Below are positions 11,776 to 23,085 of a DNA stretch of 64,000 bases, piece after piece (the first letter of the stretch is position 1; each line of letters opens with the position of its first letter). The translations under genes were made by a program, and so were the position numbers. Source of the DNA: Lamellibrachia columna (lineage: Eukaryota; Annelida; Polychaeta; Sabellida; Siboglinidae). The notes beneath the pieces are model-generated. The model saw nothing but the letters and a program-made list of their open reading frames with translations, was not told where the DNA came from and searched no databases. The DNA lies in assembly GCA_963662155.1 (NCBI GenBank), contig OY759265.1:12753929-12817928 (forward strand). Direction: 5' to 3'.

Positions 11776-11940
11776 GGTTATAGGTCAAAAACTACCAAAT
11801 GTCGATGTTCCTCCCATCTTGGGCAGACCTACAGAATTCATTGTTGTAAACATCTTTGTCAAAATAATTACCAACGCTATAGATTTCTATCCACGATTAA
11901 CCTTTGTCCACTACGTAACACTGTTAAAACATTATTGTTC
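11776..11940 (+). other. Weak exon candidate, Cys-loop receptor-like wording
   Basis: An acceptor-like CACAG ends at 11775. The open frame after it reads LPNVDVPPILGRPTEFIVVN and then NIFVKIITNAIDFYPRLTF. The pattern 'PP-L-GPT-V-VN-FV-SI--I-E--MDF' at the start of the ligand-binding domain of Cys-loop (GABA/glycine-type) receptors is similar, but the match is short, the Cys-loop is not present and no partner exon was found. It may be a chance frame or an isolated exon remnant. Confidence 0.18.
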
Positions 11941-12519
11941 CATACATTAATGTGGAAGTCACATTTTCTCATGAGGGTGTGACCCAATAGAATAATTTAA
12001 ATTTGTATGAACGGTCGTAATTTAAGACCACTTGTATTATTTAGGTTGCTTGTATCATAAGACATTATTAATTATGGGGCAACGGAAAGACACGGTTTAC
12101 GTACTCAACTCCGTATTTCCCTTCTCAAAGTTTTTTCGCTACTGGGATAGTTGGTTTGTAGCTATGAAATAAACAAATGTCAATAACAGTATTGTCACAT
12201 CTTTAGCATTAATAGACATGGTTTTCTGGGATGACTTCTGCAAAATGTGTGTGTGCGTGTGTGTGATTCCAAGATTCCACCACACCGATCACCACACCGC
12301 TTATCAGAAATCATACTTTTGCACGTTATTTATTTTAGTTTGCAGGCCTATGGTACGTTATAATAGTATCTTCATTTATTGTTATATTTTCCACTTTCTC
12401 TATCTTTCTCTCTCTTCTAAGAAGAACTTGATAGCATGGTCCATATTTGGTATATCCACATTATTAGACCGTCAAGAAAGCAAGTGTCTCCAAGTGGAAA
12501 GCCAATAGTTATGTTTCAC

Positions 12520-12852
12520 CTACCGCATATTTACGGTGTTCATAACGAACTCTGAGAAGTCAACCAGCAACGCATCGCCGCCTACCAAGAGGAATGTGTA
12601 TGCAAAAGTTCCATCCCTGTGACGAAACTGTGTTTCAATTGTGCTGTTTGATAATGCAGGAACATTTCTGGAATGTTCCTTCTTCTCTCGTAGAAGGAAT
12701 GGGATTATATCAAGGTCTAAGGAATTAAATACGGGCGAATGTGTAGATATTAAAATGTAAGCGTACGGGCCGCTAGCTACATGTACACGTCCACGTACAC
12801 TTACATGTTTCACGTGCTGAATAGTCATAAAATAACACGTTGGTTTGGACAT
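12520..12852 (-). CDS. Unrecognised 110-aa open frame, possible first exon
   Basis: This is the longest open frame between 10.6 and 16 kb. It starts MSKPTCYFMTIQHVKHVSV and ends FSEFVMNTVNMR before TAG. A donor-like CG|GTAGGTGA overlaps the stop on the minus strand, so the frame could be an exon that splices before the stop. The composition is mixed (basic, with an RNVPALSNSTIETQFRHRDG segment) and not low complexity, unlike surrounding frames. I recognise no domain and found no partner exon. Chance cannot be excluded. Confidence 0.25.
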   Translation of the reverse strand: MSKPTCYFMTIQHVKHVSVRGRVHVASGPYAYILISTHSPVFNSLDLDIIPFLLREKKEHSRNVPALSNSTIETQFRHRDGTFAYTFLLVGGDALLVDFSEFVMNTVNMR

Positions 12853-14040
12853 AATTGTTGACGTTTGTGTCTAAACAACGTTCATGTCTATGTACATTTG
12901 TGATTGTTTGGGATATTACTCAGAACTTCAGAATTATATTATGTGCATTATGTTTATGAAATTGTATTAGTCATGTATTATAATTGCATCGTTGTTTTAA
13001 AGATGTCCTTAGACATCAGACAAATAAGGGATGGTAGTATAAGTTCGCAAAGTCCTAAACACTATACGTGTTTTTGACTTTGCATACTTATGCGACCACC
13101 CATAACATGGGTAAATTAAGATACGGCGATAGCGGTTTGTTATGTTTATGCATGTGACCGGTTTTCATTCACGGCCATAGACCTGGAAATTAAGTTAGGC
13201 CTGCCATTTTGATTTGTTCATCATCCTGTTGCGTAGTCACATTATATTATTCTTTGTGGGGTTGACGTTAATTACCGTGTATACTAATTACCGCTTGTCA
13301 TACGGGTTAACTGGCGGACTCCATGTCCTTCACCCTTATTATTGTGTCCGTCATGTTAGTCTTAAATAGTATATAACGATTGAAAAAAGGGTATGTGTGT
13401 ATATCCTTGAATCCGGTTGATTTCCTCTCTCCTTGGTCTTCTCTATTTCTTTCCAGGCTTCCTTCTTTTCGCATACTGCCTCTGTACCTTCACAGAGGCA
13501 GCCCCTATATTGAAGTATGCTAACAATGTGTGCTAACAATGCCCCTATAATGAAGAGAGCGTGTGGACAACGACTACGTAATTCGGTTGGGTGGGCAACT
13601 AGTTCCTGTAACATTACTGCACGTGCAGTTTTATATGGTTTTCAGTCTCTGCTAAGTACAAATCTATTTCGCCAAACACAAATGTTCCAAACCACCCATA
13701 GCTCAAAACTGTAGTTGATGAAACTAAAAGGGAGTACAACATTATACATTATTCTTCCCCTATTGTTCACTTTATGCGATTAGATAGGACTTCGCTCTGC
13801 TTTGTATTTGTTCTTATTGTATAGAGTTACAATAAATTTGAATTTAATTTTTTAGTACAGTCGACTAAACTGATTCATTCAGACAGATGTACTTTTATGT
13901 GGATTAAATATATCCATTTAGCAGGTCCTTAAACAACTGTTTTATTCAAATTTGTGCTTAGTGTAAGGTGAAAACGTGGTGCTACTCTCTCCCCTTTGCA
14001 GGTAAATTCCAAATGTATGTTGTCATGAACAACATGTTCT
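12853..14040. other. Intergenic sequence without a supported gene
   Basis: Mixed AT-rich sequence. Short open frames at 13351-13714 occur on both strands over the same bases and contain no recognisable domain. A short internal repeat of 'GCCCCTATA(A/T)TGAAG' occurs at about 13501 and 13541. Confidence 0.45.
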
Positions 14041-14374
14041 TCATTGGCAATCAACTCGCAGCACTCAGTAGGACAGGCAAGGTCAGGGTGTGGCACGCCA
14101 TGACACTGAACTGGCAGTTCAATATATCATGATTGCTGCACTCAGTATGACATGCAAGGTCGGGGTGTGGCATACAATGAAAGAACTTGCAGGTAAATCT
14201 CTCACCGTGGAAGATTTTTCGCTCACATTGGCTCCATTCAATATGACAGGCAATGTCGGGGTATGGCATGCCATGGCACAGAACTGGCAGGCAAATCATA
14301 CGGTGGCTGCACTCAACAGGGCAGGCAAGGTCGGGGTGTGCCATGCCATGACACGACACAGAACTGGCAGGTAA
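14041..14374. repeat. Degenerate tandem repeat, about 70-80 bp
   Basis: The words 'GACAGGCAAGGTCGGGGTGTGGCATGCCATG' (in diverged forms) and 'CACAGAACTGGCAGG' recur four times, at about 14071, 14149, 14250 and 14320. A 137-aa open frame on the minus strand (14051-14464) is a consequence of the repetition (repeated HPDLAC words). The 'GGCATGCCATGGCACAGAACTG' core resembles sequence at about 32505 and 39435, so the block may derive from the same dispersed repeat. Confidence 0.55.
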
Positions 14375-15005
14375 GGCTCCTCGTGACGGCCAATCAGTGG
14401 TCTCTAGGGGGTCGCAGCGGAGATAGTTTTGTATAAGTATATGGACAAATGAAATGTTATGCAAATGAGCAAAATTGCACCAGCAATTCGCTATTTCTAT
14501 AAGGATGTTGTTTCATCATATTTTAGTTGTCATCTTTTGAATGAAACTGTGATGTGTATTTCATAAATATCTTGCAAATACAGCAGTTTTTGAGATTTGT
14601 GTATTAAGGTAAAAAGTATTAAAGTATAGCTAATGTGTCCTTGAAATACCCATATTCGTTGTAATAATTAAAAATAACTGAAGCTTTATATTTACTTGTC
14701 ATCACGATTAACATGCTTTGCGTTATAACCGTGACAAAACAGATAAATAAAACACAGTGTGCATGTTTTTTATGCTAGAAAATAAGAAAATATTAGTATG
14801 GGCATTGAAAAACGTGTTGTTGCTATTTTTTAATGATGATAACCAGGTCACTTTTATATAACGTTTATGCACTCTTATATCCACAGTTGTGTAATTTAAG
14901 ATAACATATACAAGAGAAAGCTTGATTCTCTTTTCAATTAATCCAAATTGAAGCATTGATTATGATTACAGCTAAAGTCATATTAGTCTGGATGGATACG
15001 GTTAG

Positions 15006-15332
15006 GACACAGCTAATTTCCATGGCATGATCAGCACACAGCCTGGCTTGATGCCCTTGGCATCATTCAAGGTCATCTCCATAGAGAACGTGGAACCACA
15101 CCTTCAGTATATCCACAGTAATGGCTTTGGTAAGTCACATTGAGAGGATCTTGAATATACAAGCATTATATATTTAAGTAAATTAGTATATATATAATGT
15201 TACGTAATCATTTTTTTTATATACTTTCCATTGTGCTGTTTTCTAGAAAGTGCTGTCTGTGTGGAAATATGGATAACTATAGTTGCTATTCTTGGTGTTT
15301 TATTGGGAAACTGGGCACCTCTTTGTTGTTAG
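15006..15332 (+). CDS. Two-exon gene fragment with hydrophobic C-terminus (tentative)
   Basis: Exon 15006-15129 has an AG acceptor and a strong GTAAGT donor. It encodes FHGMISTQPGLMPLASFKV followed by ISIENVEPHLQYIHSNGF, which reads like real protein. The next exon, 15247-15332, follows a TTTTCTAG acceptor in the required phase and encodes SAVCVEIWITIVAILGVLLG then NWAPLCC before TAG, a possible membrane segment or tail anchor. No upstream exon with a start was found, so this is at best the 3' part of a gene or a remnant. The product is not recognised. Confidence 0.3.
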
Positions 15333-16087
15333 TGTGGACCCGCCTGTTATGTGAAGAGGAATGCTTTTATTTAAGAAAAAATAACAACTCCTAATAATTC
15401 TTACATCCGTAAATACAAATTATAATAATTATACATACATCGACCAATCAAAAGTGTATAATGGATAGACAAAATCATGGCATGCAATAGGAGCATAAGT
15501 TGATAAGACAATAGGGTCATGAGATACATGAATTTAATAGTAAAATTCGAGGAGCCACCTTAATTTTTTTATTAACTCAAATTACTGGGCCAGCAATTTG
15601 CATTTTTGACTGATGTGACTGCTTAAATAATAAATTACTAACTGTAATTCATTGTACGTCTCCAAAGACAGTCAAAATAAACCTCAGTAACTGGACAATT
15701 TGCAGACATTATGTATATATAAAGCAGTAGAAGAACAATATCCAGGATATATTTTGTCTAATAAACAGTATTTCCGGAATAGAGTCCATGTATTTAAAGA
15801 TAGGATATTGTCCAGATAATATTGGTAGGGATACAATCAGGCGGAAACGTTAACTTATATATGGTCCGACTCATGACGTCGGACGGAGCAGGCCGCGTTT
15901 CGTTGAGCTCTCGTGTGACGATGTTCTCTTGTTACAAATGCGACAGAAAATAATGAAGTTATCTAATGGCATCGAACTTCCAACGATCCGTACGATGAAT
16001 CTGGTGAGATAAACATTCACAATACCCTAAGATGGGGGTGGATTTGCACATAATCTATGGGTCTGTCAGATTCAGCGTGCTGCCATA
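15333..16087. other. Non-coding sequence; right end may be a LINE leader
   Basis: No gene is supported. From about 15841 to 16087 the sequence becomes more CpG-containing (TGACGTCGGACGG, CCGCGTTTCG) and leads directly into the LINE ORF1 relic, so it may be that element's 5' leader or promoter. Confidence 0.35.
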
Positions 16088-16870
16088 TTGAACGTCCATC
16101 TTGGACATGCCACATTTGACACACCTATCAGACGTGTAACCAACGACAATAAGACATCATGCCGCCCAAGCATCGCCAAAAAAAGCTCGTCAGAGGCTAC
16201 TCGCTTTGAAGGTATTGACAATGAACTACTAAAACTTACCTTTATTGCAACTCTGAGTGACAGTGATGTTATAAAACAATTGAAACGAGCTCTGTTCCCG
16301 CAAGAGATTGCTGACAAAATAGACTACTTAGCAGCTCAGACTGAGCAACTAAAACAAACTGTGAAAGAGAAGGACGAGAAAATCAAACAACTTGAAAGTA
16401 GAGTCGACTTGTTAGAATCGGCCAACGACAGCATCGAGCAATATTCTAGAAGATCCAATTTGAGAATAGAAGGAATACCCGAATCTGTAGGTATTGGCGA
16501 AATTGAAAATGCAATCCTAGACATTGTCAATGATCATATGAAGTTAACCTCAGTCCTGCAGTCTCAGAGAGATTGAGCGAGCGCACAGAATTGGCCGCCC
16601 TAAAACGGATGGCGGGCGACCACGCACTAAGATTTTTACACTAAATAGCGAACGTCGGAGGGACATACACAGCTCGAATCAACCTAAAACATCACAATAC
16701 AGCCTCGGGTCTAAACCTTCGTTTATTTGTTAATGAACACCTCACGAAAACTCGTTCTGAACTTCTGTATGAACTTGGAAAAAAAATGAACTGATTTCTG
16801 ACTGTTGGTCTTTCAATAGGAATATCTTGTACACAGACACTCAGGGTGTTGTCCATCAAGTACGAAGTAA
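16088..16870 (+). pseudogene. LINE ORF1 (coiled coil plus RNA-binding) relic
   Basis: The frame encodes an ORF1 protein of a non-LTR retrotransposon. A long coiled coil (LKQTVKEKDEKIKQLESRVD, about residues 90-115) is followed by the signature EQYSRRSNLRIEGIPE that opens the RRM-like domain. After a frameshift at about 16570 the sequence continues with IERAHRIGRPKTDGG, then LFVNEHLTKTRSELLYELGK and ISDCWSFNRNILY, the C-terminal domain, interrupted by another shift near 16790. An alternative start with MPPKHRQKK at 16159 lies in another frame just before a seven-A run, so the N-terminus is probably also frameshifted. No reverse transcriptase ORF follows, so the copy is 3'-incomplete or the RT part was lost. 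Not functional. Confidence 0.8.
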
Positions 16871-17319
16871 ACATGACGCATGTTTCAAGGTGCGCAGTGT
16901 TTGACGCCTGCGTTACGTAACTCCTGCGGACATTCCCGAGACACAGCTGCGTCAAATGACGTAAGCATTGTCTGGCACTTGCACACTTGCACACCTTCAA
17001 TTAATATAACCTATCCATATTATACGGATAGATGATTTATTACAGAGTATCATTTTATTTTTCAGACTAAATACAATTACAGTAATCTATTTAGTTATGC
17101 TGATTTGTAGTTGGTACATGCCAAATCAAGGCAGTAGGTTAATATATTACTATTGTTTTTGTTTTAAAAACAATTTTTCGATATCAAGAATATAACCACC
17201 TAAGCCTATGTGCGCATATCATTTAATGGGCACGTGAGGTTACTAATGATTGGCAGACCTATCTCACCATTGTATTGTGACTTGTATTATCACCATTACT
17301 CTCGGTACCTCGATGGTAA

Positions 17320-17505
17320 GCACGTTGAACAATCCCAAGGACTGGATAGCGTGCTGTATAACAACGTACCTTTACTTGAGGTTTTCTTACAGGTGTTGGG
17401 GTAGTTTTTTTGGTGGACCGAGAGTAAATAGTATAAAGGATCACTTCAATCGGATCGTTGTTGCCTATCCCCATTTTGTGTGTTTACACAAGTAGGTGTC
17501 ATAAT
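17320..17505 (+). repeat. Dispersed repeat shared with 39545-39750
   Basis: AGCACGTTGAACAATCCCAAGG, then TGGTGGACCGAGAGTAAA, then CACTTCAATCGGATCG and GCCTATCCCCA(T/C)TTTGTGTG occur in the same order and spacing in both places. In the better copy at 39.6 kb the last part reads FGGPRVNNIKGHFNRI then ALAYPHFVCWY after an acceptor-like TTTTTGCAG, so it may be an exon of a multicopy gene or element. The copy here has lost part of it to a T run near 17405. Confidence 0.6.
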
Positions 17506-17750
17506 GTCGAATTTCTGCGAATTGCTATTATATGAACTATTTTCCTGAATATGGTGAAGTAAATGTTAGAGTGTATATAGACGAATTGCATCGACAAGTT
17601 ATGCAATAATAGTATCCAAGTGTGGTGTGGGAGCCCACATTGGAAGTTTATTGTTAGGCATGGGGCATGACCAGGTTATGCAATAATTGTACCCATGATG
17701 TTTTCGCTTTTGGCGTGGTACATTATATTAAAAGGGGTATCAACGTAATG

Positions 17751-18110
17751 GGACCGTCCACGACACGTTCGTCGTCTCCAAGTCATGTTGACGGCCGACT
17801 TACAGAGCGTTCAGCCGACCGTTCAACTGCCTTCCCCGCGCGCGCGACACCAGTGCGTCCGCACGAGCTATCGTCACGACACGTTAGCCGTCGTCACGAC
17901 ACGTTAGCCGTCTCCACGACATATTGCCGGCTGACATACTGTACGTCCAGCTGACCGTTCAACTGTCTTCCCCGTGTGTGACACCAGAGCGTCCGCGTCA
18001 GCCGTCGTCATGAAACATCGCCGTCTCCACGATCTATTGACATCTGGCTTACTATCGTCCAGCCGACAACAACCTCGACATCACTGCGGTCGAACGTATT
18101 CTGCTGCCGG
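17751..18110. repeat. CpG-rich block with internal duplications
   Basis: A GC- and CpG-rich island in an AT-rich setting. The word CGTCACGACACGTTAGC occurs twice in direct succession (about 17872 and 17890). A longer pair, 'CCGACCGTTCAACTG(C/T)CTTCCCCG', occurs at about 17816 and 17952. CACGACA words recur throughout. No protein is supported. It abuts the start of the 271-bp satellite. Confidence 0.5.
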
Positions 18111-18127
18111 TGAGATTATGTGACCGC

Positions 18128-20540
18128 CCAGCAAACACATAACATTTTTATAACATTTGATAAAGGTTATATACATGTTATAACGAAAACATTTTTCAAT
18201 AACATTTCGTAAATGTAAATAAAATGTTATGTAAAATTTCAGAAACATCATACAGATGTTTTTAAGATAACGTAATTTTACATTTTTCAGTGATGTTTTT
18301 AAAACATCATCAAAACATTCCCATCAAACACAATAATGTTTTAAAAACATCAGAAAAATGTTTCCTCAAATGTCATAATAATGTTTTTTTAATGTTATAA
18401 TGATATCAAAATGTGCCGACTTGGAAACATTTGAAAAACCTTTTTGAACAATGTTTTATTAAAACATATATATAACATCATAAAAACATGTTTGACAAAG
18501 GAACATAAACATCACAAAAATTTTATTTTAATGTTTTATTAAAACATTTAACTTTGAAAGGTATCAGAAAAGCTTTGATGTTATGGCTGAACCCAGCCAA
18601 TACTATACTGCTTTAAAAACATCAGAATTTTTTTCTAAAATGTCATAAAAATGTTTTTTTTAAATGTTATAATAATATAAAAATGTGCCATCTTGGAAAC
18701 ATTTGAAAAATATTGTTGAACAATGTTTTATTAAAACATATATATAGCATCATAACAAATTTTTGACAAAGGAACATAAACATCACAAAAATGTTATTTT
18801 AATGTTTTATTAAAACATTTCACTTTGAAAGGTATCAGAAAAGCTTTGATTTTATGGCTGAGCCAGCAAGCACAATACTGTTTAAAAAACATCAGAAAAA
18901 TGTTTTCTAAAATGTCATAAAAATGTTTTTGTATATGCTATAATGATATAAAAATTTGCCATCTTGGAAACATTTGAAAAACATTGTTGAACAATGTTTT
19001 ATTAAAATATATATATAATATCATAAAAACATTTTTGACAAAGGAACATAACATAAAAAAAAAATTATTTTAATGTTTTATTAAAACATTTCACTTTGAA
19101 AGGTATCAGAAAAGCTTTCATTTTATGGCTGAGCCCAGCAAACACAATACTGTTTTAAAAACATAAGAATTTTTTTTCAAAAATGTAATAAATTTTTTTT
19201 TTTAATGTTATAATAATATCAAAATGTGCCATCTTGGAAACATTTGAAAAATATTGTTGAACAATGTTTTATTAAAACATATATATAGCATCATAACAAA
19301 TTTTTGACAAAGGAACATAAACATCACAAAAATGTTATTTTAATGTTTTATTAAAACATTTCACTTTGAAAGGTATCAGAAAAGCTTTGATTTTATGGCT
19401 GAGCCAGCAAGCACAATACTGTTTAAAAAACATCAGAAAAATGTTTTCTAAAATGTCATAAAAATGTTTTTGTATATGCTATAATGATATAAAAATTTGC
19501 CATCTTGGAAACATTTGAAAAACATTGTTGAACAATGTTTTATTAAAATATATATATAATATCATAAAAACATTTTTGACAAAGGAACATAACATAAAAA
19601 AAAAATTATTTTAATGTTTTATTAAAACATTTCACTTTGAAAGGTATCAGAAAAGCTTTCATTTTATGGCTGAGCCCAGCAAACACAATACTGTTTTAAA
19701 AACATAAGAATTTTTTTTCAAAAATGTAATAAATTTTTTTTTTTAATGTTATAATAATATCAAAATGTGCCATCTTGGAAACATTTGAAAAACCTTTTTG
19801 AACAATGTTTTATTAAAACATATATATAACATCATAAAAACATGTTTTATTAAAAATTTCACTTTGAAAGGTATCAAAAAAGCTATGATTTTATGGCTAA
19901 ACCCAGCAAACACAATACTGTTTTAAAAACATCAGAAAAATGTTTCCTAAAATGTCATAAAAATGTTTTTTTTATGTTATAATAATATCAAAATGTGCCA
20001 TCTTGGAAACATTTGAAAAACCTTTTTGAACAATGTTTTATTAAAACATATATATAACATCATAAAAACATGTTTGACAAAGGAACATAAACATCACAAA
20101 AATGTTATTTTAATGTTTTATTAAAAATTTCACTTTGAAAGGTATCAAAAAAGCTATGATTTTATGGCTAAACCCAGCAAACACAATACTGTTTTAAAAA
20201 CATCAGAAAAATGTTTTCTAAAATGTCATAAAAATGTTTTTTTAATGTAATAATAATATCAAAATGTGCCATCTTGGAAACATTTGAAAAACCTTTTTTG
20301 AACAATGTTTTATTAAAACATATATATAACATCATAAAAACATGTTTGACAAAGGAGCATAACATCACAAAAATTTTATTTTAATGTTTTATTAAAACAT
20401 TTCACTTTGAAAGGTATCAGAAAAGCTTTAATTTTATGGCTGAGCCCAGCAAACACAATACTGTTTTAAAAACATCAGACATTTTTTTCAAAAATGTAAT
20501 CAATTTTTTTTTTTTATGTTATAATAATATCAAAATGTGC
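18128..20540. repeat. 271-bp AT-rich satellite, about 9 units, dimer pattern
   Basis: The anchor TTGGAAACATTTGAAAAA recurs at 18421, 18693, 18964, 19234, 19505, 19775, 20003 and 20274. That gives a period of 270-272 bp, except for one unit with a deletion of about 43 bp. Units start near (C)CCAGCAAACACAATACTG and are full of ACATT/AATGTT words, giving many short inverted repeats. Variants alternate: GTTTTTGTATATGCTATAA occurs at about 18927 and 19467 only, so a 541-bp two-unit block was itself duplicated. The array ends abruptly at AAAATGTGC|GAAGCG. A short minus-strand frame inside (20168-20368) follows the repeat and is not a gene. Confidence 0.9.
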
Positions 20541-21782
20541 GAAGCGAAGCCAGCGACAGCGATTGATGTCGGCGGCAGCGCAAAACAAACAACACGTTGA
20601 TACTCGTTCATTGACATTGTTCACCTAATGTTTCTTGAGAATTGTCAAAGCAATTCTAAGTAGGTTTAAGCAGGCCCAGTTGGCATTTTCCCCTGGCGGC
20701 AGAAATTCGGGATCCACGACCGACCGCGTTATATCCGAATCCGCGTAATATTACATTACATCGTAAATTTAATCGTTTTCGCGGCGCGAAACCAACGAAA
20801 ATACGAATTCGTCATCCGCATATGAAACGATGTTAAGTGGTGCGTAATAAATGTATGCTTCGGTCGAGATCGGTTGAAAGACGAGGTGATACAATTATTA
20901 ATTCTACCTATTGTATTTTTCTGTGTTTTATCAGCTTACATACTACGTTTGTCAAATCATATACGTTTTCGGCTGCTCAGGTCCAGGTTATTATTTTCGA
21001 TTCGTAGGCCTGTTGGTCCAGTACATCATCATCGTAGTAGATCTATTCCATAACAAAATACGTACGTGTGTTTTATTCAGTTCAAGAGTCAAGAGGGTGT
21101 GACATTTAAAAATAATACACGTTGATGCTAGTATACTCGTTTAATAAGTTCCATAAACTGCATGTTGCCGTATAAGATAATGGTGCAAGCACACGGGGCT
21201 TCGACAGCGTTCTTGGTCTTGGTGCAGCGGGCGGGGGTCGCTGTTGTTTAGTAGCTGCCTGGTGGCAGATATGAGAACACCTAACGCGCCTCGCTTACAG
21301 CGCGGTCCGAAGTCGTGGACCCCGACTACCGCGTTATAACAAGGCTCGACTGTAGATGCAACGAGGTATGTAGCTAACTGATGAATAACCAAAAGTCACT
21401 TAGAATGTATTAGTATTACAAATGTATTGTTTTTCATTGTTAAACTTGATGTCAAGATCAATCTCAAAATGCAGCACGCTGTCACATGTACTTTCCCAAA
21501 TGTTATCCTTGTCAAATATAAGGCTAATCTACCAACTTAACACTGTGTAGATCTGAGACAGTTGTGTCCAGTGACATTACTTATTTTGTGTAATCATCAC
21601 TATAGCAAGGGGTGGTATAGTAGTACTACACTACCCCTAGCAACACTAATTAAGTTCCAAGTTTCAACAGGGTTATCTGCCAGCTAGGGGTACTGTTGAT
21701 CAACTGTCCATTTAGTAGGGGATTGGCCAACATATAACATCTGCCATGACTTATCTTCTGCATCATTAGTTATAGAGGAAAT
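20541..21782. other. Non-coding, contains a diverged CpG-rich word in two orientations
   Basis: No gene is supported. GGGATCCACGACCGACCGCGTTATA (about 20710-20735) resembles the complement-side text GTCGTGGACCCCGACTACCGCGTTATAAC at 21312-21341. This suggests ends or copies of an old repetitive element about 600 bp apart. Open frames at 20911-21102 and 21141-21392 are short and unsupported. Confidence 0.35.
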
Positions 21783-22295
21783 TTGTTTGAGCAGGATATA
21801 GACGCGTTGAGTGCCCATATGAAAAGAGCACGGAAACGGGAATATTGCAGAAGATGGATGTCGGAAAAGAGAATAAAGTCCAAAATAGATGCAGATACAC
21901 GTGAATTAATTGGAGACACTTCCGAAAATGAAACACCAGAAGATGTGACAGAATTTCAAGAAAGCAATAATGACCAAGTTGAGCATAACACAAATGCTGA
22001 ACATGACCACAGTGATGAACATGACCACAGTGTTGAACATGACCACAGTGATGAACATGACCACAGTGATGAACATGACCACAGTGTTGAACATGACCAC
22101 AGTGTTGAACATGACCACAGTGATGAACATGACCACAGTGTTGAACATGACCACAGTGATGAACATGACCACCATAGTGACAATGTTACTAATGATGATT
22201 ATGATGACAATGCATACAGTGATACTATTACTGATGACATCCCTACTGACAGGGAAGTAGAATCATACAGTGAGAGTGAATCATCAGAAAGGTGA
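21783..22295 (+). CDS. Acidic protein with EHDHS(D/V) repeats, possible transposon-type N-terminus
   Basis: A 170-residue frame starts MFEQDIDALSAHMKRARKREY. A basic N-terminus (MKRARKREYCRRWMSEKRIK) is followed by an acidic low-complexity middle with about ten EHDHSD/EHDHSV hexapeptides, then a Ser/Glu/Asp-rich end. An AAAG|GTGAGG donor overlaps the end (about 22288), so the frame may be a first exon rather than a full gene. A basic start followed by an acidic region resembles N-termini of transposase-like proteins often found beside DUF4806 genes; that is recalled family knowledge and weak. The DUF4806 gene lies 0.8 kb downstream on the same strand. His/Asp-rich repeats could bind metal, which is speculation. 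Confidence 0.45.
   Translation: MFEQDIDALSAHMKRARKREYCRRWMSEKRIKSKIDADTRELIGDTSENETPEDVTEFQESNNDQVEHNTNAEHDHSDEHDHSVEHDHSDEHDHSDEHDHSVEHDHSVEHDHSDEHDHSVEHDHSDEHDHHSDNVTNDDYDDNAYSDTITDDIPTDREVESYSESESSER
21999..22172. repeat. 18-bp coding minisatellite
   Basis: About ten tandem copies of GAACATGACCACAGTG(A/T)T. Because the period is a multiple of three, all three plus frames and two minus frames stay open, which creates the overlapping shadow frames here. Confidence 0.9.
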
Positions 22296-22659
22296 GGTCT
22301 GGCAGAAATCCTGCCGCCCAAATTGTGAAAAGACTCTTTGAAGAAATACAACATGAAGAGGAGTATACAACTCTACAAAGACATATTTATCATAGACGGC
22401 CAGATAATGCATACAGATCTAGTACTGTGAAGTGGTTTGTGTGGAGAATAGACAAGAAGACACATACAAATGCAGGATTTACCATTCACCAGGAGCTTTA
22501 TTTATGCACCCCTGTGATTCTCGGACTATTGGTGGCTGCACAGTGCGGAGAACAAACTATGAAATGAAAATTGTTGAAGGAAAAGTCCTAACTAAGAGAT
22601 GTATAAGGATGGACTCTGGCAGTGACATTGTGTTTATTCAGCTCCTTCTTGACTACTGA
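22296..22659 (+). pseudogene. Possible remnant exon(s) after the acidic ORF
   Basis: Two overlapping frames look partly coding. One (22292-22567) contains VKRLFEEIQHEEEYTTLQRH then TVKWFVWRIDKKTHT. The other (22432-22659) contains YKCRIYHSPGALFMHPCDSR then VLTKRCIRMDSGSDIVFIQL, ending LLLDY. The second resembles short C-terminal ends of transposase-like proteins, but I cannot name a domain. A frameshift or an unseen intron between them would be needed to make one product. Confidence 0.25.
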
Positions 22660-23085
22660 GGTACACACGCACACACACATGCTTACTTTGTTAATGTCCT
22701 TTGTAAAAAATCATATTGTATTATGTTAATAGCCATGATATTTGAGCCACCTGTTATAGCTAACATATTACAAACATTAAAATATAGAGATGAATAAAAC
22801 ATTCATATGTAATTTGTAAGGCATAGAAATGCATGCTGCACATGAAAACAAAATCAGTTTTCCAGAACCTATGTATCAACTGATAGAAGATTGGGCTATG
22901 TCATTGATTATGTATTAGTATGGGACAAAATTGTGGAATTCATTGAATGTCAGTGTAATTAATATTAAATTTTTCAATTATTTTAAAGCATAGAGAAAAT
23001 ATAAGCTTTGCCTGTGTAAAACTGTACAAGCTGATTTGTAAACAGTTTTGATTTGATTTCACATCTCCTTGGTTTCACTGTAGCC

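Noticed and set aside
14051..14464. 137-aa minus-strand protein
   Set aside because: It is produced by a degenerate tandem repeat; the repeated HPDLAC words follow the repeat period.
21906..22260. Overlapping frames of repeated VVMFIT, SLWSC and MNMTTV
   Set aside because: These are shadows of the 18-bp minisatellite in other frames.
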